A stretch of DNA of 64,000 nucleotides from Bacteroidaceae bacterium. GTDB taxonomy: Bacteria > Bacteroidota > Bacteroidia > Bacteroidales > Bacteroidaceae. How positions within the stretch are numbered: position 1 is the stretch's first letter; every line of letters starts with the position of its first letter. Below, piece after piece: positions 56,080 through 64,000 of the stretch. Under the pieces are notes generated by a model that searched no databases, was not told where the DNA came from, and saw only the letters and a program-made list of their open reading frames with translations. Position numbers and translations under genes: made by a program. Location: the NCBI GenBank assembly GCA_017650105.1, contig JAGCFO010000025.1:181392-245391 (forward strand). Reading direction: 5' to 3'.

Positions 56080-56177
56080 ACGCAAATATGTATTACGCAA
56101 AAAAAATTATTCCTTCTCCAAAATTCATGATGTTCAAAACAACCAGATATATGTCTAACTTAAAACAAAATTCAACT

Positions 56178-56972
56178 ATGAAAAGATTTCATTTCTTAGC
56201 CTCAGCCCTGCTGGCTGTAATGGTTTTCGCAAGCTGCGAACCTGAAGGAAACGACGTTGTAGAAAAAGTGGCAACCTTCGAAGGTCCCTCCTGGGCAGCC
56301 CTTATCGACTCGCCCGAATATGGAGGCAAGATGCTCTACGGTGTACTCTTGGAGGACGGCTACTCATACTCCGGCTTCAAGCAGAATCTCTACACCTGGA
56401 CAGATCCTGTCACAGGACTCTCCTCTTCTGGACTTCTCAACACGTATGGCCCCTACAGCTTTGCGAGCGGAGGAATCGCTGTGTCGAACTACGTAATGAG
56501 CGATTACACGAAGGCTTCCTATCTCAATCAACTCTCCGTGAGCGCTACTCCGCTGAACGGCAACAACTTCTGCGTCCTTTTCGGCACAGGCGAGCCGGGA
56601 ACACTCCCCTACCTTTACTTCCCCGCTGGCGAAGAACACGTTGTGAAGAGCATGAGCATCGTTCCCACATCCTACCTGCTGAATACTCTGAAGAACGGCG
56701 ATGGTTGGGGACTTGGTGCAATCCAGGCAGGACAATTTGTGGATGTTGTCGCTTATGGCTACGATGCAAACGGAAAACTCGTGAAGGAGACTTCCATCCG
56801 CATCGCTGACGGACAGAAAATCATCACCAACTGGACGAACTTCGACTTAAGCACTCTCGGCAAAATCAACAAACTTGAGATGGGTGTGACAGGCAACGTC
56901 ACCAACGATTGGGGCTTTGCTGAGCCTGCCTACTTTGCTTTCGACAACATCGTTGTAGAATTTGAGGAATAA
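56178..56972 (+). CDS. DUF4465 lipoprotein, BtuH-like
   Basis: A 264-residue lipoprotein (lipobox VFASC). The mature domain is beta-rich with DUF4465 patterns: FEGPSWAALIDSPEYGG, YGPYSFASGGIAVSNYV, ATPLNGNNFCVLFG and WTNFDLSTLGKINKLEMG. Proteins of this type in Bacteroides (BtuH) bind cobalamin at the cell surface. The link with BtuH is from memory of the family and from context in this locus. An AT-rich 98-base gap separates it from btuG. Earlier in-frame Mets would bury the lipobox, so the start at 56178 is chosen. Confidence 0.75.
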   Translation: MKRFHFLASALLAVMVFASCEPEGNDVVEKVATFEGPSWAALIDSPEYGGKMLYGVLLEDGYSYSGFKQNLYTWTDPVTGLSSSGLLNTYGPYSFASGGIAVSNYVMSDYTKASYLNQLSVSATPLNGNNFCVLFGTGEPGTLPYLYFPAGEEHVVKSMSIVPTSYLLNTLKNGDGWGLGAIQAGQFVDVVAYGYDANGKLVKETSIRIADGQKIITNWTNFDLSTLGKINKLEMGVTGNVTNDWGFAEPAYFAFDNIVVEFEE

Positions 56973-57002
56973 TCGTTACTAAACGCCCAAACGCCATCAT
57001 TT

Positions 57003-57920
57003 GTGAAAAAGCTCTTCACTCATACTCCCAAGTCGTTCCTTCTTGCCTGCGCATTGCTGGCACTTGTGTCGTTGGGCGCATGCACTCCCGACGACGAGCC
57101 CACAGACAAGCATCACGCCGAATGTAACCGAGTGCTTGCCTACATGCCTGCTCCAGGACAATTCATCAACGAAGGATACACCCTTAACACGACGGAAGAA
57201 GCCTGCAAGTGGGCTGAAAACCGTCTGCAGCAAGGACAATTCGTCAGCCTGGGTGCCTTCGGAGGGTATATCGTAGTCGGTTTCGATCATCCGATTTCCA
57301 ACGACGGAGGGTATAACATCTCTGTGAGAGGAAACTCCTACGCAGGCAACAGCGAGCCTGGAATCGTGTGGGTGATGCGTGATGATAACGGAAACGGCAA
57401 GCCCGATGACGTCTGGTATGAACTGCGAGCATCAGATACCGACAGTCTGTCAACTTGGCGCGACTATATTGTGACATACAAGCGCCCTACAGAGCCTGCG
57501 CAACGTGTCGCTTGGAGTGACAACAAGGGGCAATCGGGATTTGTTGATTATTTGGCAGCATATCATCGGCAAGACTCCTACTATCCTCTATGGGCTGAAA
57601 GCGAAAGTTTGACGCTAAAGGGTACTCGTTTGGTTTCGCATAGCTTAGATGTAAACGGTGACGGTTCCATGTGGAGAAACGAAAACCTTCTGTGGGGCTA
57701 TGCCGATAATTTCGGTTCCGAAGACTACTTCTCCGACTCTGACGGTCTGAGTTGCAACCATTTCCGCATTTGCGACGCAATAGATGCCAACGGGGCAAGC
57801 GTTCATCTTCACGAGATACACTTTGTGAAAATTCAGACAGCTGTGCTTGCCCAATGCGGATGGATTGGAGAAGTGTCAACGGAGATTTTGGGCGTGCGCG
57901 ACTATAACCTTCTGAAATAA
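57003..57920 (+). CDS. Surface lipoprotein of the cobalamin locus, unknown role
   Basis: A 305-residue lipoprotein (lipobox VSLGAC) with a GTG start 30 bases after the BtuH-like gene. The mature part is beta-rich: FVSLGAFGGYIVVGFDHPIS, SVRGNSYAGNSEPGIVWVM, DDNGNGKPDDVWYEL and a later SHSLDVNGDGSMWRNENL. The two Asp/Asn-rich loops resemble calcium sites. Similar proteins occur beside BtuB/BtuG in Bacteroidales, so a further corrinoid-binding or docking part of the uptake complex is the best guess. A terminator follows, closing the four-gene unit. Confidence 0.6.
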   Translation: MKKLFTHTPKSFLLACALLALVSLGACTPDDEPTDKHHAECNRVLAYMPAPGQFINEGYTLNTTEEACKWAENRLQQGQFVSLGAFGGYIVVGFDHPISNDGGYNISVRGNSYAGNSEPGIVWVMRDDNGNGKPDDVWYELRASDTDSLSTWRDYIVTYKRPTEPAQRVAWSDNKGQSGFVDYLAAYHRQDSYYPLWAESESLTLKGTRLVSHSLDVNGDGSMWRNENLLWGYADNFGSEDYFSDSDGLSCNHFRICDAIDANGASVHLHEIHFVKIQTAVLAQCGWIGEVSTEILGVRDYNLLK

Positions 57921-57949
57921 TTGAGCATTTAATCCATTACTGTTTGCTT

Positions 57950-57985
57950 GGATAGCCATACTCTCAAGAGTGTGGCTATCCTTTT
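57950..57985 (+). terminator. Terminator of the cobalamin uptake operon
   Basis: GGATAGCCATACTC (57950-57963) pairs with GAGTGTGGCTATCC (57968-57981), one G-T pair inside, around a 4-base loop, then four Ts. Confidence 0.9.
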
Positions 57986-58030
57986 ATAAAAAAATAACTC
58001 AAAAGGATAGGCAGATATAAATACTTTTCA

Positions 58031-58038
58031 TACCTTTG
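58031..58038 (+). promoter_or_regulatory. -7 box of the SIS-domain gene
   Basis: TACCTTTG followed by CCCGG, 58 bases before the ATG. Confidence 0.6.
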
Positions 58039-58096
58039 CCCGGTCTTTTGGAAAAGGAAAAGAGAAGACAACAAGTTAAACGTAATAACATCGCTT

Positions 58097-59104
58097 ATGA
58101 ATCTCAAAGACAACAAGTACGCACAGTACTACCTCGTAAAGGAAATGATGGATACGGTGGAGACAATCCGCAAATTCGACCCTGCCTGCTCACAGCCAGT
58201 CGCCGATGCAGCTATGGAGAAAGGGCGCTTGATGTTTTCGGGCGAAGGCTCGAGCCGCATCATGCCATCGAAGAATGCCGGACGAAAAGCTAAGCGCTGG
58301 GGACTCGACCTTAACGTGCAGACGGAAGGCTCGCACCAAGCTTGCGAATATGATTTGAGCAAATATGTAGTATGCCTTGCTTCTAACTCAGGACGTACGA
58401 AGGAAACGCTCCTGCTCGCAAACGACTTGAGAGCAAAAGGGCATAAGCAATTCTTTGGACTAACGGCAAATGTTAACACCCCTCTTGAGGATGTCTGCGT
58501 GAAGACTCACGTTCTTCAATGTGGTTGGGAGAATGCCGTTGCTGCCACGAAGAGCGTTGTAGAACAGGCTCTCTATTGTGAGAGCATCATCTGGAATGCA
58601 GCCAAATGTGACATGAAAGCAGCACTTGCCGGATTGCCCGAAAAGGTGGAGAAAGCGCTCACGATGGATATTCCTGCCGAAGTTGTCAAGTGGGTGAAGG
58701 GTGCAAAAACCATCTACTTTGCAGGAATGAACGACGGTGTGGCAGAAGAACTGACACTAAAGACAAATGAAATCACACGTCGCAAGAGCGACTTCCTGGA
58801 GGGAACCTATGCCCTTCATGGCATCGAGGAAGTGATGGAAGAGGGAGACATCGTTTTCGTTGTAGAGCCCATTGAGAGCGAATACGAGAAGTACAAGACT
58901 GTTTTCGGAAACGCTAAGGTTCACGTCGTAGCTATTGATACCAAGCCAACCCCATTCACAACTATAGTCGTGCCCGAAGGCGGTGAAATGCAGCCCTACG
59001 TCTATCTGTGTGCAGGATGGAATATTCTGGTTGAAGTCGGCATTTCTGACGGTATCAACCTCGACAAACCCAATCGTGCCCGCAAGGTAGGCAACGAGAT
59101 GTAA
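58097..59104 (+). CDS. SIS-domain sugar-phosphate isomerase/aminotransferase-like protein
   Basis: A 335-residue cytoplasmic protein with two SIS (sugar isomerase) domains. The phosphate-binding patterns are FSGEGSSRIMPSKNAG and CLASNSGRTKETLLLANDL in the first domain and YFAGMNDGVAEELTLKTNEI in the second. The layout is like the isomerase half of GlmS or AgaS deglycase but without a glutaminase domain. The sugar cannot be named. It stands alone between two terminators. Confidence 0.85.
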   Translation: MNLKDNKYAQYYLVKEMMDTVETIRKFDPACSQPVADAAMEKGRLMFSGEGSSRIMPSKNAGRKAKRWGLDLNVQTEGSHQACEYDLSKYVVCLASNSGRTKETLLLANDLRAKGHKQFFGLTANVNTPLEDVCVKTHVLQCGWENAVAATKSVVEQALYCESIIWNAAKCDMKAALAGLPEKVEKALTMDIPAEVVKWVKGAKTIYFAGMNDGVAEELTLKTNEITRRKSDFLEGTYALHGIEEVMEEGDIVFVVEPIESEYEKYKTVFGNAKVHVVAIDTKPTPFTTIVVPEGGEMQPYVYLCAGWNILVEVGISDGINLDKPNRARKVGNEM

Positions 59105-59132
59105 TTAGTTTTTTTCTTAGGATTATATCAAA

Positions 59133-59163
59133 GAAGAGCGCCCCTTGAAGGACGCTCTTCCTT
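59133..59163. terminator. Bidirectional terminator between SIS gene and recA
   Basis: GAAGAGCG (59133-59140) pairs with CGCTCTTC (59153-59160), with T-rich sequence on both sides. Suited to end both convergent transcripts. Confidence 0.75.
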
Positions 59164-59183
59164 ATTATATATATGTGCGATTC

Positions 59184-60212
59184 TTAATCGTGCTTGTCCT
59201 TTATGGCATTCATAATCTTTGCCTCGATTTCGTCTGCCATCTCTGGATTATCCTCGATTACCTTACGGCAAGCATCTCGTCCTTGTGCAATACGAGTTCC
59301 ATCATAGCTGTACCAACTTCCCGACTTCTGCAGAATACCATAATCCTCTCCCAATGTCAAGAGTTCTCCGCTACGGCTGATTCCCGTGCCAAACATGATT
59401 TCGAACTCTGCTTTACGGAAAGGAGGCGCAACCTTGTTCTTAACCACCTTCACACGCACTTGATTGCCGATGATTTCATCTCCATCCTTAATCGGCGACA
59501 CACGACGAATATCGAGTCTGACGCTTGCATAAAACTTCAAAGCGTTACCACCCGTTGTCGTCTCAGGATTGCCGAACAGGACGCCGATTTTCTCTCTAAG
59601 CTGATTGATAAAGATACAAGTAGTCTTGGTTTTCGAGACAGATGATGTCAGTTTGCGCATAGCCTGAGACATCAGACGCGCCTGCAAGCCTACTTTATTG
59701 TCGCCCATATCGCCTTCAATTTCTGCCTTCGGAGTGAGGGCGGCAACCGAGTCAACAACGAGGATATCGATAGCACTCGACCGAATCAACTGGTCAGCAA
59801 TATCCAAAGCCTGCTCTCCGTTGTCAGGCTGGGCAATAAGCAAGTTAGCAATGTCCACACCCAAGTTGCTTGCGTAGAAACGGTCAAAAGCATGCTCAGC
59901 ATCAATGAAGGCAGCAATGCCTCCCCGTTTCTGTGCTTCAGCAATAGCGTGAATGGCAAGCGTTGTCTTACCCGACGACTCGGGGCCATAGATTTCGATG
60001 ATGCGTCCTTTTGGATAGCCTCCGACTCCCAGCGCTGCATTCAGTCCGATGGAGCCCGTCGGTATGACATCTACGTCTTGCACACTGTCATCACCCATTT
60101 TCATAATAGACCCTTTGCCGAAGTCTTTCTCAATCTTAGCCATAGCGGCCTGAAGCGCTTTCAGCTTCTCATTTCCTCCCTCTTCGGGAATCTCTACGTT
60201 TTTCTTTGCCAT
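59184..60212 (-). CDS. recA: Recombinase A
   Basis: The 342-residue strand-exchange protein of homologous recombination and SOS control. Walker A is [14 protein letters not shown], Walker B lies in [20 protein letters not shown], and the L1/L2 region includes [13 protein letters not shown] and [21 protein letters not shown] -7 box on the minus strand (TACTTTTG at 60255-60262) lies 42 bases upstream. No obvious inverted-repeat operator is seen there. Confidence 0.97.
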   Translation of the reverse strand: MAKKNVEIPEEGGNEKLKALQAAMAKIEKDFGKGSIMKMGDDSVQDVDVIPTGSIGLNAALGVGGYPKGRIIEIYGPESSGKTTLAIHAIAEAQKRGGIAAFIDAEHAFDRFYASNLGVDIANLLIAQPDNGEQALDIADQLIRSSAIDILVVDSVAALTPKAEIEGDMGDNKVGLQARLMSQAMRKLTSSVSKTKTTCIFINQLREKIGVLFGNPETTTGGNALKFYASVRLDIRRVSPIKDGDEIIGNQVRVKVVKNKVAPPFRKAEFEIMFGTGISRSGELLTLGEDYGILQKSGSWYSYDGTRIAQGRDACRKVIEDNPEMADEIEAKIMNAIKDKHD

Positions 60213-60379
60213 ATGCGTTGTTCGTTTTTAATGAATTCATAGTAATTGTCTTGACAAAAGTAATAAAAAAGATTTGAATGACATTCCGTCAAAGCAAATA
60301 TTTTTTTATACTGACAAATCGTCGCAATTTCTGCCAACAAAGAAGACTCATGCGTCACTCAAGTCTTGTCGTAGCGAGC

Positions 60380-60395
60380 TGGCACGGGTATTGCA
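60380..60395 (+). promoter_or_regulatory. Sigma-54 type promoter upstream of dnaK
   Basis: TGGCACG (60380-60386) and TTGCA (60391-60395) are spaced so that GG and GC lie 10 bases apart, matching the sigma-54 consensus TGGCACG-N4-TTGCA exactly. Transcription would start near 60407, about 60 bases before the dnaK ATG. No TAnnTTTG box of good spacing was seen in this gap. Confidence 0.65.
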
Positions 60396-60467
60396 GCATA
60401 TCTGTTGACTGTGGGCTTTCCCCACAAGACCGAATTTGACAATATAAACAATTAAAAAATTAAGAAT

Positions 60468-62393
<1,926 letters not shown>

Positions 62394-62426
62394 TTCAAAG
62401 ATAACAAACAATAACAATCGGAAACC

Positions 62427-62465
62427 AAATCCGTGTAGCTCTCTGAGTTACACGGATTTGCCGTT
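62427..62465 (+). terminator. Terminator after dnaK
   Basis: AAATCCGTGTA (62427-62437) pairs with TACACGGATTT (62449-62459), followed by GCCGTTTT. Confidence 0.85.
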
Positions 62466-62604
62466 TTAAGGGGTTTGGATTTCGTTATCGATTTCTATCA
62501 TTTCCTATCTCAGACGTGTTCCATATTTGTACCGCGACAAAAAAGTCGTAAACAAGCGACTAAAACATACTAAACAATATTAAACGTTAAATTAGAACAG
62601 AATT

Positions 62605-63168
62605 ATGCCAGGTATTGCATTAGAAATCAGACGGAAATGCAAGGTGTGTGGGAAAGTCTTCCTTGCCAAGACACTTGACTCACAATTTTGCTCCAAGCGC
62701 TGTGGTGACGTGTTCCGTAAACGTCAGCGCGATGCAGAGAAAAGAGAAGTACGGTTGTCGAAAATCATCCTTCAGATTCCTGAAGCTAGAGACTACATCT
62801 CGGTGAAGGAGGCTGTAGCCATCTTTGGTGTAGAACGTGACACCATCTACAGACTTATAAGAAAAGGAAGAATCCCTGCTATTAACCTTGGAACCCGCCT
62901 TACGAGAATCAAACGTGAGGATTTAGAACAATTGTTGCCCACTCGCAAATCCATAAAAAAAGAGAAGGCGAAGCCAATCCCCAAACTCTACAACCTCGAA
63001 CCAGAGAATTGTTATACCGTTGGAGAGATATGCAAAAAGTATCGCATTAACGACAGCACCGTATGGGCGCATGTACGGAAGTACTCTATTCCCTCTCGCC
63101 AAATAGGCAACTACGTCTATATCCCCAAAGACGAAATAGATAATCTCTATAAATCCGATATATTATGA
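62605..63168 (+). CDS. Helix-turn-helix (excisionase-like) protein of an integrative element
   Basis: A 187-residue DNA-binding protein. The N-terminal CKVCGKVFLAKTLDSQFC and SKRCGD form a small zinc ribbon. Two MerR/excisionase-type helix-turn-helix units follow: ISVKEAVAIFGVERDTIYRL with RIPAINLGTRLTRIKREDLE, and TVGEICKKYRINDSTVWAHV with a YIPKDEIDNLY wing. Its stop overlaps the start of the integrase by four bases, so it probably controls or assists integration and excision. It marks the left part of an acquired element inserted downstream of dnaK. Confidence 0.85.
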   Translation: MPGIALEIRRKCKVCGKVFLAKTLDSQFCSKRCGDVFRKRQRDAEKREVRLSKIILQIPEARDYISVKEAVAIFGVERDTIYRLIRKGRIPAINLGTRLTRIKREDLEQLLPTRKSIKKEKAKPIPKLYNLEPENCYTVGEICKKYRINDSTVWAHVRKYSIPSRQIGNYVYIPKDEIDNLYKSDIL

Positions 63169-64000
63169 AGAAAGCAATGCTCCACACCAAAGTGTCCGTC
63201 AGACTCCGAAAGTCGGAGCTTCGTGACGAGTGGTATCTTTACCTCGAAGCCTATCCTGTGTTCAAGCCTGGGCATGAAAAGCCTTGCCGTGAACGCGAGT
63301 ATCTGAATCGTATCATCAGAACTCCTTTGTGGGACAAGACTCGTCCTGCCCGTTTGGATGAATACGGTTACCAATCCTATAAGCCCAAACGTGATGTGAA
63401 CGGCATCATCGTTTGTCGTTCAAAGGCAGACCGTGAAACGTGTGTCTTTGCCGACAATGTGCGCATCCTCCGTCAGCGTGAATACGACAATGCTGAGCTT
63501 TATTCAGACACAGAACAAGCTATGGTGGAGAAGAAAGCCAGAGGACAGGAAGACTTCATTGAATATTTTGGGAAGCAGGCTGCTAAACGCCACAAGAATG
63601 ACACCAAATCCGTCGGTGTCAATTGGGATAGAGCCCATGACTTGCTGAAGATGTTCAACAAGAATAAGCCTTTACCGTTTGCCAAAATTGACATGCACCT
63701 AATAGAAAGTGTCAGGGACTTCTTGCTGAATGCTCCGCGAGGTGGCAAAAAAAGAGGTATCATTTCCCAAAATACTGCATCAACCTATTTCACGCTCTTC
63801 AAGGCAGCTCTACATCAGGCATTCATTGACAATTATTTCGACGTGGACATTGCTGCTAAAGTAAAAGGCATTTCTGGAGTAGAAAGCCGTCGCGAGTACC
63901 TGACTATCGAGGAACTGAACAAACTCGCAGCAACCCCTTGTGAATACCCGATGCTGAAGAAAGCAGCTCTCTTTAGTGCGTTGACTGGCCTCCGTCATAG
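63165..64000 (+). CDS. Tyrosine recombinase/integrase, cut by window edge
   Basis: The first 278 codons of a site-specific recombinase. The start is ATG at 63165, overlapping the HTH gene stop. A long N-terminal region is followed by the core-binding (SAM-like) domain around residues 155-235 (FIEYFGKQAAKRHKND, LLKMFNKNKPLPFAKIDMHL, NTASTYFTLFKAALHQA). The catalytic domain begins at EYLTIEELNKLAATPC and the window ends at ALFSALTGLRH, the segment holding the first catalytic Arg. It is of the kind used by Bacteroidetes conjugative or mobilisable elements. Confidence 0.9.
   Translation, partial: MKKAMLHTKVSVRLRKSELRDEWYLYLEAYPVFKPGHEKPCREREYLNRIIRTPLWDKTRPARLDEYGYQSYKPKRDVNGIIVCRSKADRETCVFADNVRILRQREYDNAELYSDTEQAMVEKKARGQEDFIEYFGKQAAKRHKNDTKSVGVNWDRAHDLLKMFNKNKPLPFAKIDMHLIESVRDFLLNAPRGGKKRGIISQNTASTYFTLFKAALHQAFIDNYFDVDIAAKVKGISGVESRREYLTIEELNKLAATPCEYPMLKKAALFSALTGLRH

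Overview
The window is a chromosomal segment of a Bacteroidales bacterium, most likely a member of the Prevotellaceae. Four things point there: promoters of the Bacteroidetes type (TTTG, about 19-21 bases, TAnnTTTG), a Bacteroidetes-style V/A-type ATPase operon with a DUF2764 gene, BspA-like surface proteins ending in dockerin-like repeats, and a BtuB/BtuG-type vitamin B12 uptake locus. Most of the window looks like core genome of moderate GC. One stretch (about 7.3-16.5 kb) is clearly AT-rich and reads as an acquired island. The Mrr gene near 47 kb is also AT-rich, and an integrative element begins near 62.6 kb. All base-composition statements are by eye.

Layout. 1-7.3 kb: threonine catabolism (tdh-kbl), glycogen phosphorylase and a eukaryote-like glycogen synthase, then a nitroreductase. 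7.3-16.5 kb: a one-directional accessory cluster. It opens with a promoter and a strongly structured RNA. Then come a radical SAM/SPASM enzyme, a 36-residue two-cysteine peptide (a likely RiPP precursor), a 53-residue protein, a kinase-fold protein with SelO-like motifs, a membrane CHASE2 sensor without an output domain, a periplasmic FecR-like protein, a secreted LRR protein and a secreted TPR-CHAT (caspase-like) protein. The cluster ends in a dockerin-bearing remnant and a 21-bp phased array of GTTTAAC/GTTAAAC sites. I regard this cluster as the best candidate for an undescribed system.

16.5-24.3 kb: the V/A-ATPase operon (E, DUF2764, A, B, D, I, K). 24.4-32 kb: DUF2027-Smr protein, QueA, an outer-membrane barrel, a RelA-like (p)ppGpp synthetase with a degenerate hydrolase domain, a DUF1573 protein and DapA. 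32-36.8 kb: one giant BspA-like surface protein. 36.8-49.4 kb: LigA, TrmD, a DUF4832 lipoprotein, an OmpH/Skp-like lipoprotein, a GH26 mannanase, PepD, a beta-helix lipoprotein, an Mrr endonuclease and an exported phosphodiesterase-family protein. 49.5-52.4 kb: RlmH, YihY, RNase P RNA and a Fur-family regulator. 52.6-57.9 kb: a cobalamin riboswitch in front of btuB, btuG, a btuH-like gene and one more lipoprotein. 58-64 kb: SIS-domain protein, RecA, DnaK behind a consensus-like sigma-54 promoter, then an HTH/excisionase-like gene overlapping a tyrosine integrase that the window edge cuts.

Non-coding signals recur. A palindromic promoter cassette of about 75-80 bp is shared by the glycogen synthase gene and rnpB, with compensatory changes in its arms. 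An AT-rich motif family lies in several gaps between genes. A degenerate 8-bp tandem repeat occurs in two places. Several gene starts were set from promoter position, since some upstream ATGs lie before the probable transcription start.
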